Assembly: GCA_902591415.1 (NCBI GenBank)
Contig: CACJAU010000007.1
Coordinates: 1 to 32,404, forward strand
Reading direction: 5' to 3'
Origin: an uncultured Pelagibacteraceae bacterium
GTDB taxonomy: Bacteria; Pseudomonadota; Alphaproteobacteria; Pelagibacterales; Pelagibacteraceae
Length of the DNA: 32,404 bases
In this document: positions 25,677-32,404 of the stretch, one piece after another
Position numbering within the stretch: position 1 is the first letter of the stretch
Layout: each line of letters begins with the position of its first letter
The notes under the pieces: model-generated
The model's database searches: none
What the model was told of the DNA's origin: nothing
The model's input: only the letters and a program-made list of their open reading frames with translations
Position numbers and translations under genes: made by a program

Positions 25677-26524
25677 GTACAAAAAAAAAAGGATTAGGTC
25701 GAGGATTGTCAGCGCTCTTTGGTGATGAAAAACCTAAAGATAAACCACAAGAAATTAAGCAAACGAATACTGTTTTGATTGGTGATTTAAGCAGAAATCC
25801 ATATCAGCCAAGACAGAATTTCAGCGAGGAAAAGCTTGCAGAATTGGCTTCCTCTATAAAAAAAAATGGTATCATTCAGCCGATTGCTGTACGTCCAAAA
25901 AAGACTGAAGTTGGAAAATACGAAATTGTGGCTGGTGAAAGAAGATGGATTGCCGCGCAAAGAGCTGGGTTACATGAAATTCCTGTTACAATTTTAGATT
26001 TAAGTGATGTTGAGTCTTTGGAAGTTGCTATAGTAGAAAATATTCAAAGAGATGATCTTAATCCTATTGAGGAGGCACGTGGTTACAAAAGATTAAACGA
26101 AGAATTTAAATATGATCATGAAAGTATTTCTAAATTAATGTCAAAAAGTAGAAGTCATATTAGTAATACTTTAAGATTATTATCTTTACCAACTGACGTT
26201 ATTGCTATGTTAGAAGAAGGCTCTTTAACATCTGGTCAAGCGAGACCGTTAATTGGAATATCAAATGCTTCATCAATTGCTGAGGAAATTGTAGCAAAAA
26301 ATTATAGTGCGAGAAAAGTTGAATATTTAACAAGAAACAAAAAAGGCAACATTAAAGATAAACAAATTGATGCAAATATTCTTAAAGCTCAGGAAAGAAT
26401 TGAAAAAATATTAGGTTTAAAAGTAAATATACTAAATAGGAAAAGTAATTCTGGCAAAATAGTTATAGAATACAAAGATTTAGAACAATTTGAGCTTATT
26501 TCAGATTTATTAACTAAGCGTTAG
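25673..26524 (+). CDS. parB: Chromosome-partitioning CTPase clamp ParB (Spo0J)
   Basis: Binds parS and spreads as a CTP-gated sliding clamp. It has 283 residues. The N-terminal ParA-stimulating peptide is KKGLGRGLSALFG (5-17). The CTP-binding ParB/Srx domain has NPYQPRQNF (42-50) and GERRWIAAQRAG (88-99). Box II is IVENIQRDDLNPIEEA (120-135), and the helix-turn-helix includes LMSKSRSHISNTLRLL. The C-terminal dimerisation segment LEQFELISDLL is present. The family motif is usually GERR-W/Y/F-R-A, but residue 93 here is Ile instead of Arg. ATG start overlapping parA by four bases; its end overlaps the convergent holA stop by 11 bases. Confidence 0.97.
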   Translation: MSTKKKGLGRGLSALFGDEKPKDKPQEIKQTNTVLIGDLSRNPYQPRQNFSEEKLAELASSIKKNGIIQPIAVRPKKTEVGKYEIVAGERRWIAAQRAGLHEIPVTILDLSDVESLEVAIVENIQRDDLNPIEEARGYKRLNEEFKYDHESISKLMSKSRSHISNTLRLLSLPTDVIAMLEEGSLTSGQARPLIGISNASSIAEEIVAKNYSARKVEYLTRNKKGNIKDKQIDANILKAQERIEKILGLKVNILNRKSNSGKIVIEYKDLEQFELISDLLTKR

Positions 26525-27503
26525 CAATCAAACAAATATCTAGTAGTAATTTTTTTATAAGGATGTCTTTATTTATTTCTGCATTTGATTTGATTTTTAT
26601 TTCTAATTCGTAAGTTTTTTTAAGCGCAACACTTAATTTATTGCTTGTCCAAGATTTTACTTGTTCAAGTACTACTGGTTTATCTTTCCAAAAAATAGGA
26701 GGTTTTATTTCATTTACGGTTTGCTCTAAATTTCTTTTGTTTGATAGTTCTATTACCTCTTTTAATTTATTTAATCTTTGATTGATTATGTTTATGTAAA
26801 GGGGAATTTTGTCTTTATCAAATACTGTACTTGCTAATAATTTATTAGTAATTCTTTTATTGCCTTTTATTACTGTATCTTTTATTGAATTAAAGTTTTC
26901 CTCTACCTTAGTATTTAATAACTTCTCTATTAATTTTATTTCGATTTTTTTATTTATAAAAAAAGTTTTTATTTTATTTAATTCATTGTTTACTTTTATT
27001 CTATCAAGACCATTATTTTCAATTATAGTATTAATTAATTTTGGATTTACACCAGAATAATCCTTTAGGTTATTAATTATCATTTTTTTAATGTTTATTT
27101 CATTATCAGAGTAACAAGGAATTAAATCTAAATTTTTTGTACTTTCAAAATAAGATCTGATTTTTGATTTTTTTTCTAAAATTTCAGCAAATAAATAAAC
27201 TTTATTTTTATCTATATCTTGCTCTATTTCTTGTATAGTTTTTAAAATTCTATCATTCACGTTATCTATAAATATTATTTTCGTGTCATCAAAAAGAGAA
27301 ATATTTTTTATTTCGTTTAGAATAATATTATTATTTTTCAATATATCTTCTTGATTAAACCTTAAAATTTTTTTTGATTTATTGACGACTTTTATTTTAT
27401 CTTTAAAATGGTTAATAAGACCAATATTTTCACCATAAAATAATGAAATATTATTTTTTAGATTTTCAATGTTTTCTTCTACTAAATAGCTTTTATATAT
27501 CAT
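26514..27503 (-). CDS. holA: DNA polymerase III delta subunit
   Basis: Clamp-loader subunit that opens the beta sliding clamp. It has 329 residues. Sequence is poorly conserved in this family, but SLFYGENIGLINHF at the N-terminus, then ISLFDDTKIIFIDNV (the conserved S-L-F motif followed by a hydrophobic strand), LFAEILEKKSKIRSYFES and LIPCYSDNEI are characteristic. The gene lies in the common alphaproteobacterial order leuS-lptE-holA-parB (holA convergent with parB). ATG start; it overlaps the end of lptE by 11 bases. Very AT-rich, with many Ile, Asn and Lys. Confidence 0.9.
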   Translation of the reverse strand: MIYKSYLVEENIENLKNNISLFYGENIGLINHFKDKIKVVNKSKKILRFNQEDILKNNNIILNEIKNISLFDDTKIIFIDNVNDRILKTIQEIEQDIDKNKVYLFAEILEKKSKIRSYFESTKNLDLIPCYSDNEINIKKMIINNLKDYSGVNPKLINTIIENNGLDRIKVNNELNKIKTFFINKKIEIKLIEKLLNTKVEENFNSIKDTVIKGNKRITNKLLASTVFDKDKIPLYINIINQRLNKLKEVIELSNKRNLEQTVNEIKPPIFWKDKPVVLEQVKSWTSNKLSVALKKTYELEIKIKSNAEINKDILIKKLLLDICLIANA

Positions 27504-27954
27504 TAAGATCTGTGGTTAAGTTGTCTAAAATCTCCTCAGCTAAATCATTAATTAATAAATTTATTAAATCTTTTTCATTCTCCAATGTTTCTGAATGTCT
27601 TGTTTCAACATTATAAAATCCACTTTTTGATACTAAAAATTTATTTGAAGTTTTAGTCCCTATAATATCGTAATCAACAAATACATCTATTCTAATTTCA
27701 TATTTTGTAATTTGATCACTAATATTTTTCTCTTTAATTGTTTTAGCTTTATTTGTTTTAATATTAATTTGAATTAAATTTTCATTACTTTTATTAGAAT
27801 ATATAGAAAGTTTGTTTTTTAAATGATAATTAATTTTTTTATCTCCCTCTACTGTGATTTCATTAATTTGAAAGTTGATACTATTATTCACTATTTTAAA
27901 ACCACAATTAGTCAAAATAAGAAAAAATATTATTATTAAAAAATTAGATTTCAT
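27493..27954 (-). CDS. lptE: LPS-assembly lipoprotein LptE
   Basis: A small lipoprotein of 153 residues; LptE plugs LptD in the outer membrane and helps insert lipopolysaccharide. A short signal peptide ends in the lipobox LTNC with Cys 17 as the lipidated residue, followed by GFKIV, the usual CGF start of mature LptE. The rest (NEITVEGDKKINYHLKNKL, then strand-rich segments such as YEIRIDVFVDYDIIG) fits the LptE fold, but the sequence is diverged. Position between leuS and holA is the standard alphaproteobacterial context. ATG start; it begins at the base where leuS ends. Confidence 0.88.
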   Translation of the reverse strand: MKSNFLIIIFFLILTNCGFKIVNNSINFQINEITVEGDKKINYHLKNKLSIYSNKSNENLIQINIKTNKAKTIKEKNISDQITKYEIRIDVFVDYDIIGTKTSNKFLVSKSGFYNVETRHSETLENEKDLINLLINDLAEEILDNLTTDLNDI

Positions 27955-30461
27955 TACTTAATTATATAATTCATTATTTTATCTTTAACAAAGATAGTTT
28001 TGGTTATTTCTCTATTTTCTATAAATTTTTTCGCTTTTGAATTTTTAAGAATAATTTTATTAATTTCCTCTTTTTTAGAATTTTTTTTAATATCAATTAT
28101 ATCTCTAGTTTTGCCATTAACTTGCACAGCAAATTTAATTATTTCTAATGTATTTTTTTTTATGTCAGGCCAACTATTTAAGCTTTTGCATTTAAGTTTT
28201 TCCAGGCATTCATGAGAAAGGTGTGGCGTGAAAGGTATCATTAGTTTCATAGTATTTATAATATTATTCTTTAGACATTTGTTACTTAATTCTAGGTTAA
28301 TGTACTTTGTGAAAATTTTATAAATTTCATAAAAATGTGCTATTGCTACGTTAAATTTAAATTCTTCAATAGACTTATCAATTTTTATATTTAAGTTGTT
28401 AATTTGGGTATCAAATTCTTTTTCAACTAATTTATTAACTTTTCCATCTTTTCTTGTTTGAATTTGAATATTTAAATTCCAAATTCTTTGTAGAAATTTG
28501 TTTGATGAGGCTACACCAGTATCAGACCATTGAACGTCTTTTTCAGGCGGGCTATCTGACATAATAAACCATCTCACAGCATCTGCACCATAATTATGAA
28601 TCATAATTTCCGGGTCTATAGTATTTTTTTTTGATTTTGACATAGACTCAGATGGGCCCACAATAACATTTTCTTTATTATTTTTTTTTACTGCAGAGTT
28701 ATCAGAAACTTTCTCAATTTCTTCTGGGTATAACCAATTTCCTTTTTTATCTTTATAAGTTTCGTGACAAACCATTCCTTGTGTAAATAAATTTTTAAAA
28801 GGTTCAGTTAAATTTAATTTTTTATCAAAACTATTAATTCCTTTAGTAAAAAAACGTGAATATAATAAGTGCAATATAGCATGTTCAATACCCCCAATAT
28901 ATTGATCTACAGGCATCCAATACTTTATTTTATTTGTGTCGTATGGACCTTCTTTATAATCTGGAGAGCAAAATCTTAAAAAATACCAAGAGGAATCTAC
29001 GAATGTATCTAAAGTATCAGTTTCTCTTACTGCTTTTTTTCCGGTTGATTTTTGAATAGTATTTTTCCATTTAGGATGCACCTCTAAAGGGTTACCTTGT
29101 GAATTTAAGTCTATATCATCTGGTAAAAGAATAGGTAACTCACTTTTATCAACTGTGCAAATAGTTCCATCTTCTAAGTATATTATCGGTATAGGGCATC
29201 CCCAGTAACGTTGTCTTGAAATCCCCCAATCCTTTAATCTAAATAATGTTTTTCTTTTACCAATGCCAAGTTTTTCAATTTCTAAAATAATCTTGTCTTT
29301 AGCAGCATCTATATCAAGGTCATTTAAAAAATCTGAGTTTATAATTTTACCAGCACCAGTATAGGCAGCGTCTAATATATTTCCATTTTTATTTGATACG
29401 ACTTGGATAATTTCTAAGTTATATTTTTTTGCGAAATCAAAATCTCTTTGGTCATGTGCTGGACAACCAAATATTGCTCCAGTACCATAATCCATAAGGA
29501 CAAAATTTGCAAAATAAATAGGAATTTGCTTACCTTTAATAAATGGATGATCTACTAATAAATTTGTATTAAAACCTAACTTATCTGCATTAGCTAAAGC
29601 TTCTTCAGTAGTTCCTGTTTTGTTACAATCTTCTTTGAATTTTATAAAATTTTTATTTTTTTCAAAACTTTTACTAAGTGGATGATCATTGGATAGCGCC
29701 AAGAAGCTGGCTCCAAAAATTGTATCAGGTCTTGTTGTAAATACTTTTATTTTTTCTTGGCTGTTTGATAATTTAAAATCCAACTCACAACCATAAGATT
29801 TCCCTATCCAATTTTTTTGCATCAATTTCACTTTTTCAGGCCAGCCATCTAATTCATCTAAATCTTTTAGTAGGGGATCGACAAATTTTGTAATATTGAA
29901 AAACCATTGTGAAAGCTTTTTTCTTTCTACAATTGCATTTGACCTCCATCCTCTTCCGTTAACTACTTGTTCATTGGCTAGTACTGTTTTCTCAACAGGA
30001 TCCCAATTAACATAAGTTTCTTTTCGCGAAACAAGACCCTGGTTATAAAAATCAATAAACAGTTCTTGTTGGTGTTTGTAGTAGTTTTTATCACAGGTTG
30101 AAATTTCTAAGTCCCAATCAATAGATAATCCTAGTAATTTTAACTGATTTTTCATGGTTTTAATATTTTGCAGTGTCCAATCCTTTGGATGTAAATTGTT
30201 TTGTTTCGAAGCATTTTCTGCAGGTAGTCCAAATGCATCCCAACCCATAGGATGTAAAACATTAAACCCTTTTAAGTATTTAAAACGCGCGATAACATCG
30301 CCAATAGTATAATTTCTTACATGGCCCATATGAATTTTTCCAGAAGGATAAGGGAACATTTCTAGGCAGTAAAATTTTTTACCTTTTTTATTATATAGTT
30401 TATGTTCGGTAAGTTTTTTTCTCCACTTCTTTTCAATTACTTGAAAATTGAATCTTTCCAT
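27954..30461 (-). CDS. leuS: Leucyl-tRNA synthetase
   Basis: Class I synthetase of 835 residues charging tRNA-Leu. The HIGH motif is HMGH (44-47) within [15 protein letters not shown]. The CP1 editing domain lies at about 225-420, with TTRPDTIFG (242-250) and CPAHDQRD (333-340). The catalytic domain continues with [13 protein letters not shown] (484-496), and the KMSKS motif is MSKS (607-610) followed by KKN. An anticodon-binding helical domain and a short C-terminal domain ([10 protein letters not shown]) close the protein. ATG start. It follows a DUF3576 lipoprotein gene after five bases and abuts lptE. Confidence 0.98.
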   Translation of the reverse strand: MERFNFQVIEKKWRKKLTEHKLYNKKGKKFYCLEMFPYPSGKIHMGHVRNYTIGDVIARFKYLKGFNVLHPMGWDAFGLPAENASKQNNLHPKDWTLQNIKTMKNQLKLLGLSIDWDLEISTCDKNYYKHQQELFIDFYNQGLVSRKETYVNWDPVEKTVLANEQVVNGRGWRSNAIVERKKLSQWFFNITKFVDPLLKDLDELDGWPEKVKLMQKNWIGKSYGCELDFKLSNSQEKIKVFTTRPDTIFGASFLALSNDHPLSKSFEKNKNFIKFKEDCNKTGTTEEALANADKLGFNTNLLVDHPFIKGKQIPIYFANFVLMDYGTGAIFGCPAHDQRDFDFAKKYNLEIIQVVSNKNGNILDAAYTGAGKIINSDFLNDLDIDAAKDKIILEIEKLGIGKRKTLFRLKDWGISRQRYWGCPIPIIYLEDGTICTVDKSELPILLPDDIDLNSQGNPLEVHPKWKNTIQKSTGKKAVRETDTLDTFVDSSWYFLRFCSPDYKEGPYDTNKIKYWMPVDQYIGGIEHAILHLLYSRFFTKGINSFDKKLNLTEPFKNLFTQGMVCHETYKDKKGNWLYPEEIEKVSDNSAVKKNNKENVIVGPSESMSKSKKNTIDPEIMIHNYGADAVRWFIMSDSPPEKDVQWSDTGVASSNKFLQRIWNLNIQIQTRKDGKVNKLVEKEFDTQINNLNIKIDKSIEEFKFNVAIAHFYEIYKIFTKYINLELSNKCLKNNIINTMKLMIPFTPHLSHECLEKLKCKSLNSWPDIKKNTLEIIKFAVQVNGKTRDIIDIKKNSKKEEINKIILKNSKAKKFIENREITKTIFVKDKIMNYIIK

Positions 30462-30466
30462 AAGAA

Positions 30467-30985
30467 TTATTTTTTCTCTTTGTCAGATTTTTGAAGTAGT
30501 GCGGCTTTCCTAAGAATTGTAGATCGAAGTTCATCTTTAATTAAGTTACTTTGCGATACATTCGTTACACAATTAGAAACTGTTTTGCAGGTTTTTTTAT
30601 GAACAATAATTTTTAAACTATCACTTCTGACTTCATTTGATAAAAATCTAACTGTTAATTTTATTGAATCTTGATTACCACTTTCGGAGTACCAATCAGT
30701 TATTATAACTCCACCTGAATAATCGACAGTTGTTAGAGGAAGAAAATCCAAAGTTTCTAGTGACGCTCTCCACATTGGATTAGAGCTACTGAATTCGTAA
30801 TTAGTACCGCCTCCAACCTTGCCTAATATTCCGCCGATAGAAGCGCCTCTACCTTCCTCAATATTCTTTTTTCTTTTACCCTCCGCATCTGTGGGTCGAT
30901 TTGGATCTAAGTTCTTATTGCATGAGAAAAACAAAAAAAAAGTAGAAATAAGAAGTGTTAGTAATAGTAATCTATTGTTTTTCAT
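30467..30985 (-). CDS. DUF3576 lipoprotein
   Basis: A predicted lipoprotein of 172 residues. The ATG at 30985 gives a lipoprotein signal peptide (about 1-21, Leu/Phe-rich) with lipobox FFSC, Cys 22. The frame runs on upstream to 31096, but that part lacks a signal and crosses the promoter, so I reject it. The mature part contains [21 protein letters not shown], then VIITDWY and [21 protein letters not shown], the DUF3576 pattern seen in alphaproteobacteria beside leuS. Function is unknown; it is probably anchored in the outer membrane or periplasm. It leads the operon DUF3576-leuS-lptE-holA and shares envelope context with LptE. Confidence 0.88.
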   Translation of the reverse strand: MKNNRLLLLTLLISTFFLFFSCNKNLDPNRPTDAEGKRKKNIEEGRGASIGGILGKVGGGTNYEFSSSNPMWRASLETLDFLPLTTVDYSGGVIITDWYSESGNQDSIKLTVRFLSNEVRSDSLKIIVHKKTCKTVSNCVTNVSQSNLIKDELRSTILRKAALLQKSDKEKK

Positions 30986-31007
30986 AAATTGATGAGTGTC
31001 ATAAAGT

Positions 31008-31036
31008 ATTATATTAGTTTGTGTCAAATACATCAA
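31008..31036 (-). promoter_or_regulatory. Promoter of the DUF3576-leuS-lptE-holA operon
   Basis: On the minus strand TTGATG (31031-31036) and a perfect TATAAT (31008-31013) are separated by exactly 17 bases. Transcription would start near 31001, leaving a leader of about 16 bases before the ATG at 30985. This also supports the shorter start of the lipoprotein gene. Confidence 0.55.
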
Positions 31037-31140
31037 AATCATCATTTTTTTCCAAACTGAGTAGGAAATTTGTGACATTTTTACAACAATTAACAAGAAA
31101 ACTGCTAAAAACAGCCTTAAATAATGAAAAAAAACGCGAT

Positions 31141-31146
31141 TATAGT
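31141..31146 (+). promoter_or_regulatory. Candidate -10 element of the porin promoter
   Basis: TATAGT matches five of six -10 bases and lies 54 bases before the porin ATG. The best -35 is weak (TTAAAT at 31117-31122, 18-base spacer). It lies just before a 20-bp palindrome, which would then fall at or just after the transcription start. Confidence 0.3.
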
Positions 31147-31155
31147 ACTTTCGGC

Positions 31156-31175
31156 TAAATTGTAATTACAATTTA
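31156..31175. promoter_or_regulatory. Perfect 20-bp palindrome upstream of the porin (possible operator)
   Basis: The half-site TAAATTGTAA is followed directly by its reverse complement TTACAATTTA, with no spacer, 24 bases before the porin ATG. The form is that of a dimeric repressor or activator site. I cannot assign a regulator; as RNA it could fold only into a hairpin with no proper loop, so a DNA role is more likely. Confidence 0.5.
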
Positions 31176-31190
31176 ATTATAAACAACAAA

Positions 31191-31194
31191 AGGA
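31191..31194 (+). promoter_or_regulatory. Strong ribosome binding site of the porin
   Basis: AGGA (within AAAGGAAA) lies five bases before the ATG at 31200. Most genes here have weak or no Shine-Dalgarno sequence, so this stands out and agrees with high expression of a porin. Confidence 0.7.
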
Positions 31195-31199
31195 AAATT

Positions 31200-32252
31200 A
31201 TGAAAAATATAGCTAAATTATTAGTTGGTATTCTATTTTCTGCATTAGTTATGGCTCCATCTTACGCAGGTGAGATGACAGTAACTGGTGGTGCAACAGC
31301 AACATACACTACAAACGGTGATGACGCTTCTGCAGGTAAGAACTTAGGTATCTCTAATGAACTAGACTTCACAGCAAGTGGAGAACTAGATAACGGTTAT
31401 ACTTGGAAATACCAAGTACAATTAGACGGTACAACGTCTGCTAATGACGACACAAGATTAGAAATCGGAACTGACATGGGTACAATTGGTTTGTACGTAA
31501 CAGAAGGCGGAATGTCATCTGAGTTAGCTCACGGTGTTGGTGCATTAGGAACAGGTTTTGACTATGCGTCTCCTTCTACTTTCGTAACATCATACGATGT
31601 AGATGGTTACTCAAACATTCAATACCACACACCTGCTGATATGTTACCTTTCGGTATCGGTATCAAATTAGGTTATGTACCAAATATGAGCGCAACTACT
31701 CAGCTATCAGCTAAAGAATCTGACGCTACAATTACAACGCAAGCAGAAGGTAGATCTTTAACTATGGCACAAGTAAAAATGGCTCCGATTGAAGGATTAA
31801 GCATCCAAGGTTCAATCGCAGAGACTGACGCTATGGGCGGAGACGCTAATGGTGACGATGGTATTTCAGCAAACGTTGGTGCTAAATACACAATCGGTCA
31901 AGTAACTGTAGGATACACAGAAGGTGGATACCAAGCCGCTACTGGTGCTGCAGCGAACGATGAAACAGTTTACTATGAAAATAAATTCTACGGAATTCAG
32001 TTTGACGTAAATGACCAATTATCAGTTTCATATAACCAAGACGAATCAGAAGAAAATACTAGAGCGGCAGTTGCAGCAGCAGCTACAGCTGGTACTAAAA
32101 CTGTAATAGCTATGGAGCAAGAAACTCTTCAATTAGCTTACACAGTAGGTGGTGCTACAATCGGTATTGCTGACGTTGAAGTTACAAATGCTGACTACAC
32201 TGCTGGTAAAGCAGAAACTCAATCAGTTATTTCATTAGCAATTTCATTCTAA
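31200..32252 (+). CDS. Outer-membrane porin
   Basis: A protein of 350 residues with a signal peptide (about 1-23, cleavage after PSYA). The mature chain is acidic, rich in Gly, Thr and Ala, with alternating short strands (TVTGGATATYTT, ISNELDFTASGELDNGYTWKYQVQLDG, RLEIGTDMGTIGLYV). It ends in Phe (VISLAISF), the C-terminal beta-signal for BAM insertion. It resembles general diffusion porins of alphaproteobacteria; substrate preference is not visible. An Ala-rich stretch (RAAVAAAATAGTK, about 290-302) is probably a surface or turn loop. Base use differs from its neighbours: higher GC and many C-ending codons (TTC, TAC, AAC, GAC), a sign of translational selection. It stands alone with its own strong RBS, a palindrome upstream and an intrinsic terminator downstream. 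Confidence 0.9.
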   Translation: MKNIAKLLVGILFSALVMAPSYAGEMTVTGGATATYTTNGDDASAGKNLGISNELDFTASGELDNGYTWKYQVQLDGTTSANDDTRLEIGTDMGTIGLYVTEGGMSSELAHGVGALGTGFDYASPSTFVTSYDVDGYSNIQYHTPADMLPFGIGIKLGYVPNMSATTQLSAKESDATITTQAEGRSLTMAQVKMAPIEGLSIQGSIAETDAMGGDANGDDGISANVGAKYTIGQVTVGYTEGGYQAATGAAANDETVYYENKFYGIQFDVNDQLSVSYNQDESEENTRAAVAAAATAGTKTVIAMEQETLQLAYTVGGATIGIADVEVTNADYTAGKAETQSVISLAISF

Positions 32253-32269
32253 TTAAATACTGAATAAAA

Positions 32270-32404
32270 TTAAAAAAGCCGGTTAATTATTTTAGCCGGC
32301 TTTTTTTTTATCTCAGACATCAAAGCAAAACCTAAAGAATTGATATTTTTAAGATTATTAAGATTTTTTAAATTAATACCACCTAATGGAATTAGGTTTT
32401 TATT
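32270..32404 (-). CDS. thiE: ThiE-like thiamine-phosphate synthase, C-terminal fragment (5' end outside window)
   Basis: The minus-strand frame from the right edge is open for 44 residues and ends in TAA at 32270-32272. The fragment starts NKNLIPLGGIN, continues NNLKNINSLGFALMSEI and ends in a Lys-rich tail. The LGGI strand followed by an N-rich helix and a G-F-A strand matches the last phosphate-binding strands of ThiE/TenI beta-alpha barrels, which join HMP-PP and thiazole phosphate. Only about a fifth of the protein is visible, so TenI or another barrel enzyme remains possible. The last codons lie inside the porin terminator. Confidence 0.6.
   Translation of the reverse strand, partial: NKNLIPLGGINLKNLNNLKNINSLGFALMSEIKKKPAKIINRLF
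32272..32309 (+). terminator. Intrinsic terminator of the porin gene
   Basis: Arms AAAAAAGCCGGTTAA and TTAGCCGGCTTTTTT (one T-G wobble) enclose the loop TTATT, followed by more T. It is a GC-cored hairpin with a U tract, starting 20 bases past the porin stop. The A tract on the 5' side makes it potentially active in both directions. It overlaps the last codons of the convergent thiE-like gene. Confidence 0.9.

Noticed and set aside
30986-31096. Upstream extension of the DUF3576 frame by 37 codons
   Set aside because: It would bury the lipoprotein signal peptide inside the protein and would cross the TTGATG-N17-TATAAT promoter.
32381-32397. Hairpin ACCTAAT-GGA-ATTAGGT followed by T residues at the right edge, resembling a second terminator
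   Set aside because: It lies inside the conserved coding part of the thiE-like fragment (residues N-L-I-P-L-G), the stem is AT-rich, and the porin already has a much stronger terminator.

Overview
The window is a compact, strongly AT-rich chromosomal segment from an alphaproteobacterium, most likely of the SAR11 / Candidatus Pelagibacter group. The reasons are very low GC with Lys/Asn/Ile-rich proteins, almost no intergenic DNA (the longest gene-free stretch is about 270 bases), start/stop overlaps of a few bases, and a gene order typical of the alphaproteobacterial origin region. No mobile element, CRISPR array, prophage or biosynthetic island was seen. All genes look like vertically inherited core genes.

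Layout. At the left edge is the 3' end of purH, followed by phhB, a tRNA-Gly(GCC) and a stand-alone LON-domain gene. Next comes a leftward block rho-hemJ-hemH-hemE: transcription termination plus late haem synthesis. A 269-base AT-rich gap (5638-5906) separates hemE from a rightward block: DUF299 kinase/phosphatase-maf-aroE-coaE-dnaQ. The hemE / DUF299 (RP001) junction is the known chromosomal origin in Caulobacter and Rickettsia. Here the gap holds a near-consensus DnaA box and two TTAA-N7-TTAA motifs, so I call it a probable oriC. Continuing right are secB and fxsA (leftward), a Tim44-domain gene and an Smr-domain gene (rightward), and the HslVU protease (leftward, with a possible sigma-32 promoter). 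A histidine operon follows: hisB-hisH-small membrane ORF-hisA-hisF-hisE-HIT-GNAT. Then come ftsK-lolA (leftward) and a rightward run ubiH-like-mnmE-mnmG-rsmG-parA-parB, with two parS sites inside rsmG. A leftward operon follows, encoding a DUF3576 lipoprotein, leuS, lptE and holA. Last are a well-expressed porin gene and the 3' end of a thiE-like gene on the opposite strand.

How it fits together. The window carries the replication and segregation centre of the chromosome. The probable oriC lies about 19 kb from a parS pair beside parAB. Nearby are the epsilon and delta subunits of DNA polymerase III, the FtsK translocase, and envelope genes (porin, lptE, lolA, secB). The points most worth checking are the two parS sites set in different reading frames of rsmG, the oriC gap, a ParB whose CTP-binding motif has Ile where Arg is usual, an unrecognised 63-residue membrane protein coupled into the his operon, a divergent UbiH-family flavoprotein, a 20-bp perfect palindrome before the porin, and a porin terminator that doubles as the coding end of the convergent gene.
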